Shown: positions 45,495 through 54,250 of the stretch, in pieces
Layout: each line of letters opens with the position of its first letter
How positions within the stretch are numbered: the first letter of the stretch is position 1
Assembly: GCA_934546745.1 (NCBI GenBank)
Contig: CAKTDV010000001.1
Coordinates: forward strand, 156,797 to 220,796
Direction of reading: 5' to 3'
DNA from: an uncultured Desulfovibrio sp.
Lineage (GTDB): Bacteria > Desulfobacterota > Desulfovibrionia > Desulfovibrionales > Desulfovibrionaceae
Length of the DNA: 64,000 bases
The notes under the pieces: generated by a model
Seen by the model: only the letters and a program-made list of their open reading frames with translations
The model's database searches: none
What the model was told of the DNA's origin: nothing
Made by a program: the position numbers and the translations under genes

Positions 45495-45959
45495 CTATGC
45501 CGCCGGGCGGTCGCCGATGGCTGCGGTGATGCGCGCTTCCGCGGCGAGTTTGCCGTCGACATAGGCGTGGGCATCCATTTTGCATAAGCTGAGTTTCATG
45601 CGGATATTGGAGCATTCAAGATCGAGGCGATCGCCAGGAGTGACCTGTTTACGAAATTTGACGCCGTCGAGGCCGGTAAAGAGAAAAAGCTTGCCATTGA
45701 GATTTTCCCCGAAACCGGAAACGGCGAGCAGCCCGCCGGTCTGGGCGAGAGCCTCAAGGATAAGCACGCCAGGCATGATGGGCGCGCCGGGAAAATGCCC
45801 CTGGAAAAAGGGTTCGTTGACGGTGACATTCTTGTAAGCCCGGATGTGGGAACCCGGCACGCATTCAAGGACGCGATCGACGAGCAGGAAGGGGTAGCGG
45901 TGAGGCAGAAGGGAAAGAATGCGTTGCAGATTCATGGTGATGGGGGGCTGTTCAGACAT
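45495..45959 (-). CDS. fabZ: 3-hydroxyacyl-ACP dehydratase FabZ
   Basis: 154 residues, the usual length. LPHRYPFLLVDRVLE and the hot-dog active-site helix GHFPGAPIMPGVLILEALAQ contain the catalytic His and Glu. It dehydrates 3-hydroxyacyl-ACP in fatty acid synthesis. It is the last gene of an envelope cluster; lpxD and lpxA, which usually accompany it, are not here. Confidence 0.95.
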   Translation of the reverse strand: MSEQPPITMNLQRILSLLPHRYPFLLVDRVLECVPGSHIRAYKNVTVNEPFFQGHFPGAPIMPGVLILEALAQTGGLLAVSGFGENLNGKLFLFTGLDGVKFRKQVTPGDRLDLECSNIRMKLSLCKMDAHAYVDGKLAAEARITAAIGDRPAA

Positions 45960-46037
45960 GGCGGAGACTCCTTCTAAAAGAAACGCCCCCCGGCTGAGCC
46001 GAAGGGCGCGATGAGGCTGTGAGGAAAACGCGGCGTG

Positions 46038-46580
46038 TTACTTGCTCTTGCTTTTGTTCTTATAAAGTTTGTTGACTTCGAGCAGGACATCCTGGGTGAG
46101 GTCCATGCTCTTGTCGGCATAGAGGACACCGCCGGCGGTGATGTCGACCACAAAATTGAAACCCTTGCGTTGCGACACTTCATAGGTGGCGTTGAACACA
46201 AGCGTCACCATATCCTGGCGGAGTTTGATTTCCTCCTGTTCGACCTTGCGGAGGAAATTGCGTGTCTTTTGATCCAGTTCTTGCTTCAGACGGATGAATT
46301 CCAGCTTCTTTTCCTCGCTGGCCTTGGGGTCCTTGAGGGCTTCGGCCTTTTTCTTCAGCGTTTCGCCCTGTTTTTCCAGTGCCTCGCGCTCCTTGCCGTA
46401 TTTGCTTTCCATCTGTTTCTTGGCGGCCTTTGCGGGGTCGCTCTGGGTCGCCACCGCCTGCATGTCCACCACGCCGATTTTTGCGGCCGGCGCGGCGGCG
46501 GTGGCGGCTTCTCCGGCAAAGGCGGCGCCGGCCATCATGACGCAAAGGGCAAGGGTCATGAGCAATACTTTATTACGCAT
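46038..46580 (-). CDS. skp: Periplasmic chaperone Skp/OmpH
   Basis: 180 residues. The signal peptide ends at AAFA (residue about 22). KIGVVDMQAVATQSDPAKAA begins the Skp core and a long Lys/Glu-rich coiled-coil hairpin forms the tentacle (ESKYGKEREALEKQGETLKK). It carries unfolded outer-membrane proteins to BamA, encoded in the same direction upstream. Confidence 0.9.
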   Translation of the reverse strand: MRNKVLLMTLALCVMMAGAAFAGEAATAAAPAAKIGVVDMQAVATQSDPAKAAKKQMESKYGKEREALEKQGETLKKKAEALKDPKASEEKKLEFIRLKQELDQKTRNFLRKVEQEEIKLRQDMVTLVFNATYEVSQRKGFNFVVDITAGGVLYADKSMDLTQDVLLEVNKLYKNKSKSK

Positions 46581-46710
46581 CTGAAACTCCCTCTTCTTTC
46601 TCTACTGGCGTTATATCGTCCTTGCGGCACGCGCGGAACCTTTCCGTCTGCCGGGAGGCGTTTACGGGAGGATCCTGGGCGCGTTTACGGGCACACTGGG
46701 CGAACGTGAT

Positions 46711-49056
46711 TCACATAGCATCAGCACCCTTGCCCGTCAAGGCGTTCTCGGCTGTCCTGCGTTTCTGCAAGCGGTTCTTGTAGGCGAGAATGCCTTCGGC
46801 AATGCCTTCGGCAAGCGCCAGACGATACTTTGCCTGAAGAAGGAGCCTGGCTTCCGCGGGATTGGTGCAGTAACCGAGCTCCACAAGAACGGCGGGCATG
46901 TTGGCTCCGAGCAGCACATGGAAAGGAGCAGATCGCGCGCCGTTGTTTTTGACGGTGAAGCCGCGTTTTTTGAGGCGGAAGATGGAGAGACGCTGAATAT
47001 CGCCAGCCAGTCTGCGGCTTTCCTCCTGACGGGCGGAGAGCATGACATCGGCGAGGATGTCCTGCAGATCGCCGATACGGCGGTCGCTCCGGGCATTTTC
47101 CAGTGCCGCGACATGGGCGGCCTGCGGATTGCTGGTCATATCGAGGAAATACGTCTCAAAGCCGTTGGCCGATCTTGAGGGACTGGCGTTGACGTGAATG
47201 GAGACGAAGACATCGCCGCGGGCGGCATTGGCCTTTTCCGTGCGGCTGCTGAGGCTGAGCGTCGTATCCCTGGTGCGTGTGTAAACGACTTCCAGTCCGT
47301 TGTCCGCAAGCAGGCGGCCGAGAGTCATGGCAACGTCGAGCGTGATGACGCGCTCGGTCAGGTTGTTGTGCTGTGTGCCGGGGTCGCGGCCTCCGTGGCC
47401 GGCATCGATGACGACGCGGCCTACGGAGAGGCCGAGCTGGCTGACAAGGTTGGCGCGTCCCGCGCGCACAAGCGTATGCCGCGGCATCGCGGCGTCGCTT
47501 CCGGCATAGGCGGGCCCTTCCGTGCCGCGCGGCAGAGGAGTCTTGCCCGCCGCCACGGAGAGCACGATGCGGAAGGGATCGCGCAGACTGCGGACATCGT
47601 AGCGGCGCACGTCGCGGAATTCAAATTGCAGGCTGGGACCCTTCCCGCTGTCGCGCACGCGCACGGCCTGTAACAGACTGCCGCGCACGGTGACGCCGCG
47701 GCGCACGTCCTTGACGACGGATGCGCCGTCGATTTCGATCAGGATTCTGTCGGGAGCGTTTTTCTTCCCTTTGACAAGGCGCGCGCCATAGGTGGCCGGG
47801 CCGCTCAGTTCCAGGACGATTTCCACACTGTTTTTACCGGGCGAATCCCAGGAGAGCGTCTGGACTTCGGGAAGGTTCTCTCTGGCGGCGTCCCGGACGG
47901 GCAGGGAGACGCGCGGTGTGGGAACGGTTTTTTGCAGGGACGCCACAGCGGGAGGGAAAAGACCGTTGCGCAACGCGACGGCTTTTTCTTTCATGTCGCC
48001 GCCGGGATAGTCCCGGATCTGGCGATCCAACAGGGCCGCGGCAGCGGATTTGTTTCCGAGATTTTCCGCCTGAATACGGGCCGCGGCCAGCAGGGCGTCG
48101 TCGGAAAGAGCGCTTTTGGGGTAGGTGGCTGGCACGGCAAGATAGAGTTCCACCGCCCTGCGGAATTCGCCGGAAAGATGGGAACATCTGGCCAGTTCCT
48201 CCTGACAGGAGGCCGCGCGGAAGGCGGACGCCGGGCCGATGACGGGGTGGTTGCGCGCCTTCTGGAGCGTCAGGAACTCATCGCGCAGGTTTTCCCACGG
48301 CTGGCGCTGGCAGGAGCGCACGTTGTCGTTGCGCAGGGCGGCCATGCGATCCTTGGCGGCGCGGTAACGCTGAAGCTGTCCTTCGGCGGAAAGGGCCGGG
48401 GCGGCCGGGGGCGGTGTATCGTCGATGTTGCTGCGAACAGGCTGCGCCACTTTGCGGGCTTCGGGCGTTGTTTTTCCGTTGGCGGAGGCCCGCAGGGCCT
48501 TTTCCATGGCCAACGCCTGCGGAAGCATGTCGCCATCGGGATACTGGCGCTTCATGCGGGCAATGAGAGCCAGCGCGCCTTTGTCATCCTTGAGCCAGGC
48601 CGCGCGCAGACGGGCGGCGCAGTACAGGGCGTCGTCGGCAAGGCGGCTGTCCGCATGGCGCTGCGCTACCTGTTCGTAACATTTTACGGCGTTGACGACA
48701 TCTTCCCTGGCAAAGGAACGGCGCGCCAGTTCCTCCAGTGTTTCCGCCGCGCGGAAGAGCGCGGCTGGCCTGTTGGGCCATTTGGGATCATTCTGGTAGA
48801 TGGACTGGAATTCCCTGGCGATGGTTTCCCAGGGTTCGCGCAGACCGGCGCGCTTTTCGTCCAGCCTGAGACGTTCCGCGCTCTCCTTGGCGGCGGCGTA
48901 GCGTTTTTCCGTGGGGGGAAGGGCGCTGTAACCGGCATCGTAGCAGCACATCACCAGCAAACAGAGCCCCACGATGAACAGCAGAGGAGGCGCCAGGCGC
49001 GTATGCAGCGCCTGGGTCCGCTTTCCGGCCAGGGAGGATTCGTCGTTCTTGCTCAT
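46711..49056 (-). CDS. TPR-AMIN-amidase_3 N-acetylmuramoyl-L-alanine amidase
   Basis: 781 residues. An N-terminal membrane anchor (about 27-43) is followed by repeated TPR-like helices (about 60-390), an AMIN domain (about 405-500; NSVEIVLELSGPATYGARLV) and a zinc amidase of the AmiC type (about 549-775). Catalytic motifs: VVIDAGHGGRDPG, a Glu in LTERVITLDV, FVSIHVNASPS and PAVLVELGYCTNPAE. It cleaves the amide bond between MurNAc and the stem peptide during daughter-cell separation. The TPR section makes it much longer than E. coli AmiC. Confidence 0.9.
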   Translation of the reverse strand: MSKNDESSLAGKRTQALHTRLAPPLLFIVGLCLLVMCCYDAGYSALPPTEKRYAAAKESAERLRLDEKRAGLREPWETIAREFQSIYQNDPKWPNRPAALFRAAETLEELARRSFAREDVVNAVKCYEQVAQRHADSRLADDALYCAARLRAAWLKDDKGALALIARMKRQYPDGDMLPQALAMEKALRASANGKTTPEARKVAQPVRSNIDDTPPPAAPALSAEGQLQRYRAAKDRMAALRNDNVRSCQRQPWENLRDEFLTLQKARNHPVIGPASAFRAASCQEELARCSHLSGEFRRAVELYLAVPATYPKSALSDDALLAAARIQAENLGNKSAAAALLDRQIRDYPGGDMKEKAVALRNGLFPPAVASLQKTVPTPRVSLPVRDAARENLPEVQTLSWDSPGKNSVEIVLELSGPATYGARLVKGKKNAPDRILIEIDGASVVKDVRRGVTVRGSLLQAVRVRDSGKGPSLQFEFRDVRRYDVRSLRDPFRIVLSVAAGKTPLPRGTEGPAYAGSDAAMPRHTLVRAGRANLVSQLGLSVGRVVIDAGHGGRDPGTQHNNLTERVITLDVAMTLGRLLADNGLEVVYTRTRDTTLSLSSRTEKANAARGDVFVSIHVNASPSRSANGFETYFLDMTSNPQAAHVAALENARSDRRIGDLQDILADVMLSARQEESRRLAGDIQRLSIFRLKKRGFTVKNNGARSAPFHVLLGANMPAVLVELGYCTNPAEARLLLQAKYRLALAEGIAEGILAYKNRLQKRRTAENALTGKGADAM

Positions 49057-49194
49057 GGCGTTCGCTTGCAATGACTTACGCCGTACGCGCCCGTGGCTCT
49101 CCCGGCAACAGGACGAGAGGGGAGCATACGACTTCTGAATGGGAAAGATTGACGAAACTCTAACGCAGAAAATGCGTAATCGCAAACTTCAATA

Positions 49195-49420
49195 TGCGTT
49201 ATGTTTCTAAAAAAAATCTATACAATATCATGATATGTGTATATGCCATTTCTACACATTGTAAAATATCTTTTTTTAAATATTTAAGGATTGTATGAAT
49301 CTGTATCTCATTATAAAATACAGTGTGAAAAATTTTTCAGATATGGAAAAATTTTATCTTTCCATTTTCAACAAATCGGGAAATGCGTTTTTAAAAATGT
49401 AAAAAAGACTATGCGCGCCA
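49195..49420. other. AT-rich intergenic island
   Basis: Within the 49057-49558 gap, roughly 225 bases are conspicuously AT-rich in a GC-rich region. No convincing gene is present. They contain perfect 12-bp palindromes ATATCATGATAT (49225-49236) and TTAAATATTTAA (about 49276-49287), and TGTGTA/TACACA arms (49236-49258). Its likely roles are a promoter region for the downstream amidase or a binding region for an AT-preferring protein. Confidence 0.6.
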
Positions 49421-49442
49421 GATATGAAATGGGCTCCACACA

Positions 49443-49480
49443 CGCAAAGAGCGCCGTACATGTGCACGGCGCTCTTTGCG
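49443..49480 (-). terminator. Hairpin downstream of bamA
   Basis: A 15-bp perfect stem, CGCAAAGAGCGCCGT with its complement, 8-base loop. It lies 79 bases after the bamA stop. The T-run is weak, but it is the most stable structure in the gap and probably ends the lysS-lol-bamA transcript. Confidence 0.6.
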
Positions 49481-49558
49481 GCGAAATAAGGTATATTGCG
49501 GGTTCAGGTGGAAAGAATGTGAAGAAGGACGCTTTGTTCTCTCCTCCAGACCGGAGAC

Positions 49559-52345
49559 CTAGAAAAACTGTCCCATGCTGAATTCCACGCGGCCGCTTTC
49601 CCGTTCGTTGTCGTAGTCTTTGACAAGGGGGATGCCATAGGCGATGCGCAGGTCACCCATGGGCGACCTCCAGCGCAGTTCGAGACCGGCGCTGGCCACG
49701 AGGTATTTGTCGAGATCGTTGCCCATGGTGCGGGAGTCGATATTGAAACCGCCGTCCACGAAGGGCACGAGGGCAAGGCCCAGCTCTTTTTCAAAGGTCC
49801 AGATATATTCCAGGTTGGCTACGCCCATGCGGTCGCCGCCAATCTGGTTATCGTAGCTGTAGTTTTTGTCGCGCGGCGAAAGATCCGAATAGGAGTAGCC
49901 GCGGATGGTATCCATGCCGCCAAGCCAGAAGCGTTCAAACACGGGGACACGCTTGTCGGCATTTTCAAACACGCCGCCAAGGCGCAGGCGCAGATGAACG
50001 GTATTCTGCGGCGTGAAGGAAAGGAAGCCCTGCCAGTCGGCCACAGCCTTGATGAAGTTATCCGTGCCGCCGAGACCGCCGCCGCCGTATTCCGCCCAGA
50101 TGCGGCTGATGGTGCCACGGGTCGGCCTGTCGCGGGAGTCGGTGGTATCGCGGTTGAGAGAGACGGAAACGGCGCTGGTCCAGTTGTCGCCGATGTAGTC
50201 GGAGATGTAGGGTGTGGTGTTTTCCTCAATGTCATGGAGCTTGTAGCGTTCCAGACGATAGCCTATGCCGACGCTGGAATATTCGCCGATGGGATAGGAG
50301 AAGCGGATATTGTCGCCCGCCGTATCCTTGGTGAAGTTGTCCCAGTAGTCATGCATGTAATAGAGGTCGTTGGCCACGGAGAGATTGGTGTCATAGACGC
50401 GGGGGTTGGTGAATGAAAGCGTCCCGCTGGTGCGCCGCCACGAGAAGAAACCCGCCAGTTGCAGCCAGTAGCCGCGACCGAAGAGGTTCCGCTCCATGAT
50501 GCTGGCGGAGAGACCCACGTCATAGTAGGTGGAGTAGCCGATGCCGCCCATGACCGCGCCGGTATTGTCCTCCTTGACCTTGATCTTGAGGTCCACTTCG
50601 TCATCCTTGCCTGTGGGGACGAGTTCCGTATCCACGGCGGTGAAGTAGCGCAGGCGGTTGAGACGTTCCGTGGAGCGGCGCAGCTTGGCGCCCTCGTACA
50701 TGTCGCCGTCGCCGAGGCGCATTTCGCGCAGAATGACGTTGTCGCGGGTTTTGCTGTTGCCGTCCACGGTAAGGCGGCGCACGAAGATTTTCTGCTTTTT
50801 ACTGATTTGGTAACCGATATCCACCTGCGGCGTTTCGCTGTCGGCGACTTTGAGCAGACGGGTGTCCACTTCGGCGAAGGCATAGCCCTGATCCGCATAA
50901 TAGTTTGTCAGGCGCTTACTGTCTTCCTGCATAACGGAGACGGAAAAATACTGTTTTTCGTCGCGCCAGTCATCCATTTCCACGACGCTGAGCATGTCTT
51001 TTTCGTCAGCGATGACATCGCCGAGAAATTTGACGTCGCGCACTTTGTATTGGGGGCCCTCGTTGACGGTAAAGACGACATGGATGCCGTCCTCCTCATA
51101 TCTTACCTCGGGGGCGGCCACCTGTATGTCAACGAATCCCTGGCTGAGGCCAAAAGCGGCAATGGCATTGGTGTCGCGTTCGAGATACTCTTCCTTGAGG
51201 ACGCCGGAGCCGGTGAACCAGGAGAGAATGCCGCGCGTCTTGAGCGCCATATAGGGATCAAGATCGCCGCGTTTGATGTTGTGCAGGCCGTTGACAGCCA
51301 CTTCCGTGATGTAGAGCTTGCTGCCTTCGTCCACGGTAACCACAAGAACCGCGCTGCGTCCGTCGTTGCGGGGGTCAAGCCTGTAGCTGGACTTGGCGAG
51401 ATAATAGCCGTCCTTGCGGTAGAGTTCGTTGATTTTCTGGAGGTCGTCGGCAATGAGCTGCTCATTGAGGACGTTCCCGGATTTTGTGCCCATGGCGGCC
51501 AGCACATCGTCCGCGTCGATGGCCTTGCTGCCCTCCACGATAACGTTGTCAATTCGCGGTTTTTCCGATACGGAGAAGATCAGCGCCGTGCCTTCCATGA
51601 AGGCCTGCACGTCGTTGAAATACCCCATTTCCCAGATGCGTTTGACCTCCTCATTGATGGCGTCGGCACTGGGAGTATCTCCCTTGCGCAGGGTCAGGCG
51701 CATGAGGATGACGTCGGGATCCATGACCTTGAGGCCGCGAACCTGGATATCGCTGATGGCATTGCCCGCGGAGCCCATGGGGACAAGGGCCGCCGCGCGT
51801 CCCTGCCCCGCCTGACTTGCGGCGGTTGCGCCCAGCGCCACGGAGGCACGCGCCGCCGGAGCGGCTGGCCTGCCAAGAGTTGCGGCTGCCCGCCCGGCCA
51901 GTTCCGCGGCGCAGGAGGTCAGTTCCAGCAGGGAGGAGCGTTCAAAAATGGCGGGAGCGGCCCCGTCGCCGTTGACTGGCACAAGGCGGGTATCCATGGA
52001 GAAGCCGCCGCCCAGCTGGTTGAAGTTGCCGTAAATGACCAGATCCGCCCCGGCGGCCTTCCCCAGCCTGCGGGCTTTACCCAGATCAATGACGCCGCCT
52101 TCCGCGGCGAAGATGGCACGAGCGCGGTTCATGGGTACGGGCTTGAGGCCCTGCGCGGAGAGCTGATCGATAATCTGTTGCGGCACGTCCTGTGCGGCGT
52201 TGGGCATTTCCGGACCCGTATTGACCTGGAAGGGCAGCACAAGCACCGAGGTGCCTGCGGCGCGCGCCTGTCCGTCCGGGAGGAACAGCTGGCAGATCAG
52301 GGCCAATGCCCAGATAAGAGGCCAGTTACGCATAAGTTTTTTCAT
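49559..52345 (-). CDS. bamA: BamA with extra N-terminal domain
   Basis: 928 residues, longer than the usual 750-810. A signal peptide (to about residue 30) is followed by a roughly 140-residue TolB/CsgG-like module (SVLVLPFQVNTG, LGKAAGADLVIYGNFNQLGG), then five POTRA domains starting near ISDIQVRGLKV, and a C-terminal barrel with the conserved FWLGGMDTIRGY and terminal Phe (SMGQFF). It is the core of the complex inserting outer-membrane proteins. The ATG at 52345 lies within the end of lolD (20-base overlap), behind GGGGACG. Confidence 0.93.
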   Translation of the reverse strand: MKKLMRNWPLIWALALICQLFLPDGQARAAGTSVLVLPFQVNTGPEMPNAAQDVPQQIIDQLSAQGLKPVPMNRARAIFAAEGGVIDLGKARRLGKAAGADLVIYGNFNQLGGGFSMDTRLVPVNGDGAAPAIFERSSLLELTSCAAELAGRAAATLGRPAAPAARASVALGATAASQAGQGRAAALVPMGSAGNAISDIQVRGLKVMDPDVILMRLTLRKGDTPSADAINEEVKRIWEMGYFNDVQAFMEGTALIFSVSEKPRIDNVIVEGSKAIDADDVLAAMGTKSGNVLNEQLIADDLQKINELYRKDGYYLAKSSYRLDPRNDGRSAVLVVTVDEGSKLYITEVAVNGLHNIKRGDLDPYMALKTRGILSWFTGSGVLKEEYLERDTNAIAAFGLSQGFVDIQVAAPEVRYEEDGIHVVFTVNEGPQYKVRDVKFLGDVIADEKDMLSVVEMDDWRDEKQYFSVSVMQEDSKRLTNYYADQGYAFAEVDTRLLKVADSETPQVDIGYQISKKQKIFVRRLTVDGNSKTRDNVILREMRLGDGDMYEGAKLRRSTERLNRLRYFTAVDTELVPTGKDDEVDLKIKVKEDNTGAVMGGIGYSTYYDVGLSASIMERNLFGRGYWLQLAGFFSWRRTSGTLSFTNPRVYDTNLSVANDLYYMHDYWDNFTKDTAGDNIRFSYPIGEYSSVGIGYRLERYKLHDIEENTTPYISDYIGDNWTSAVSVSLNRDTTDSRDRPTRGTISRIWAEYGGGGLGGTDNFIKAVADWQGFLSFTPQNTVHLRLRLGGVFENADKRVPVFERFWLGGMDTIRGYSYSDLSPRDKNYSYDNQIGGDRMGVANLEYIWTFEKELGLALVPFVDGGFNIDSRTMGNDLDKYLVASAGLELRWRSPMGDLRIAYGIPLVKDYDNERESGRVEFSMGQFF

Positions 52346-53009
52346 ATAACGTCCCCGCTCTGAGTTCGAGAGCGCGGCCCATGGAGGCCGCAAGTTCCTG
52401 ATTGTGCGTCACGACGACGAGCGTCATGCCCAAATCGGCGTTGAGGCGGGCCATGAGCTCTCCCACATGCGCGCCGGTGCTTTCATCAAGGTTGCCGGTA
52501 GGTTCGTCGGCCAGCAGTACGCGCGGGCGCGGCAGGGCGGCGCGGGCGATGGCCACGCGCTGGCGTTCGCCGCCCGAGAGGGTGGAAACCCTGTTGCCCA
52601 TGCGATGGGCAAGTCCCACGCGTTCCAGCATGTCGCGGGCTTCGGGCAGCGCGTCCTGCAGGCGCGCGCCACCGATGAGCGCGGGCATGGCGACGTTTTC
52701 CTCGGCGGAAAATTCCGGAAGCAGATGATGGAACTGGAAGACGAAACCCAGCGCCGTATTGCGGAAGCGCGCGGTCTCGTCAGGCGAGAGTGCGGCGAGG
52801 TCGCGGCCATCGAACAGGACGGCGCCCTCCGTTGGCGTATCAAGCGCGCCCAGAAGATGCAGGAGCGTACTTTTCCCCGATCCGGAAGTGCCTACGATGG
52901 CGAGACTTTCGCCTTGTTCCACAGTAAAGGAGATGTTCCTGAAAATTTCGAGATTTTCCGGCCCGCTGAAACGTTTGCCCACATCGCGGAATTCGTAAAT
53001 GGCAGTCAT
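52326..53009 (-). CDS. lolD: Lipoprotein-releasing ATPase LolD
   Basis: 227 residues. Walker A GTSGSGKSTLLHLLGALD, signature LSGGERQRVAIARA and Walker B VLLADEPTGNLDE. The LolD/MacB subfamily features include FQFHHLLPEFSAEENV. It powers release of lipoproteins from the inner membrane with the LolC/E-like permease encoded just upstream. Confidence 0.93.
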   Translation of the reverse strand: MTAIYEFRDVGKRFSGPENLEIFRNISFTVEQGESLAIVGTSGSGKSTLLHLLGALDTPTEGAVLFDGRDLAALSPDETARFRNTALGFVFQFHHLLPEFSAEENVAMPALIGGARLQDALPEARDMLERVGLAHRMGNRVSTLSGGERQRVAIARAALPRPRVLLADEPTGNLDESTGAHVGELMARLNADLGMTLVVVTHNQELAASMGRALELRAGTLYEKTYA

Positions 53010-53011
53010 GG

Positions 53012-54244
53012 CTATTCGTAGCGGAGGGCTTCGGCGGGTTTGAGGCGGGAGGCCTGCCGCGCCGGATAGAGTGTGGCGAGGAAGCAGAGCAGCATGGCGC
53101 TTGCACCGATGATCAGCACATCCGGCAGGGTGATGATGATGGGCAGGTGATCGAGGGTGTAGACGTTTTCGGGCAGCTTGATGAACTGATAGCGCTTGAG
53201 CGCCCAGCCCAGGGAAAGCCCCATGGCATAGCCCAGCAGTGTGCCGGTAAGCCCGATAATAGTTCCCTGCAGCATGAAAATCCGGCGAATGGTGCGCCGG
53301 GTTGCGCCCATGCTCATGAGAATGGCAATATCCCGTGTCTTTTCCATGACCAGCATGACCAAGGATGTGACAATGGAAAAGGAGCCGATAAGCACGACCA
53401 TGGTCAGCAGGATGAACATACCAATTTTTTCCAGCTTGAGCGCGGCGAAAAGATTGGCGTTCATTTCCATCCAGTGGCGTACATAGAAAGGGTATCCCAG
53501 CGTTGCGTCCAGCTGGGCGGCGATGGCGTCGGCGGCGAAGAGATCATCCACGGTGACCTCCACGCCGGTCAGGAATCCGTCGGGCAGTCCGAGCGTGTCG
53601 CGGGCGGCGGCGAGCGTGACAAAGGCCAGCGAGGAGTCGTATTCGTACATGCCGGTCTTGAAGATGCCCCGCACAAGGAAGGGACGGATACGCGGCTTGA
53701 AGCCGGACGCGCCGGATTCCCCTGAGGAAGAGAGCATGTTCACGCGGCTGCCGGGGATGAGCCCCAGACGGTTTGCCAGTTCATCGCCGATGATGATGCC
53801 GGGCGTGCCCTCCTGATTGAGATCAGCCACGGAACCGGCGCGCAGCTGTTGCAGCATGGTCACGACGGAAGCCGCGCTGTGCGGCTCTATGCCGCGCAGG
53901 ATGATACCCTTGACCCCCCTTCCTGAGGAAAGCATCACCTCGCTGTAGATGAAGGGCGTAGCGCCCGTGACGTGCCGGGCTTCCCGGACGCGTTCCGTCA
54001 CATCGGGCGCGTGTTCGAACGCGCCCGGCGTATGCGCCATGACGATGGCGTGGGCATTGGCTCCGAGAATCTTGTCGCGCATGTCCGTGGTCAGGCCGTT
54101 GTACACGCCAAGCACCACCACAAGCGCGCCGACGCCAAGAGCGACGCCGAGAATCGACATCAGCGAGATGACGTAGATGAACGTCTGCTTGCGTCGCGAA
54201 AAAAGATAGCGCAGGGCGACGAAAGATTCAAAGCGTATGCCCAT
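53012..54244 (-). CDS. lolC: Lipoprotein-releasing permease LolC/E
   Basis: 410 residues with four membrane helices: one at about 22-47 and three in the last 150 residues, with a large periplasmic domain between. FESFVALRYLFSRRKQTFIY starts the family and LVMEKTRDIAILMSMGATRR is the conserved FtsX-like loop. A single LolC/E gene suggests a homodimeric LolF-like permease. It starts 6 bases after lysS. Confidence 0.92.
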   Translation of the reverse strand: MGIRFESFVALRYLFSRRKQTFIYVISLMSILGVALGVGALVVVLGVYNGLTTDMRDKILGANAHAIVMAHTPGAFEHAPDVTERVREARHVTGATPFIYSEVMLSSGRGVKGIILRGIEPHSAASVVTMLQQLRAGSVADLNQEGTPGIIIGDELANRLGLIPGSRVNMLSSSGESGASGFKPRIRPFLVRGIFKTGMYEYDSSLAFVTLAAARDTLGLPDGFLTGVEVTVDDLFAADAIAAQLDATLGYPFYVRHWMEMNANLFAALKLEKIGMFILLTMVVLIGSFSIVTSLVMLVMEKTRDIAILMSMGATRRTIRRIFMLQGTIIGLTGTLLGYAMGLSLGWALKRYQFIKLPENVYTLDHLPIIITLPDVLIIGASAMLLCFLATLYPARQASRLKPAEALRYE

Positions 54245-54250
54245 CGATAG

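Noticed and set aside
49291..49581. 96-codon plus-strand frame in the AT-rich island
   Set aside because: Low-complexity start, crosses a terminator hairpin and runs into the bamA 3' end on the opposite strand.
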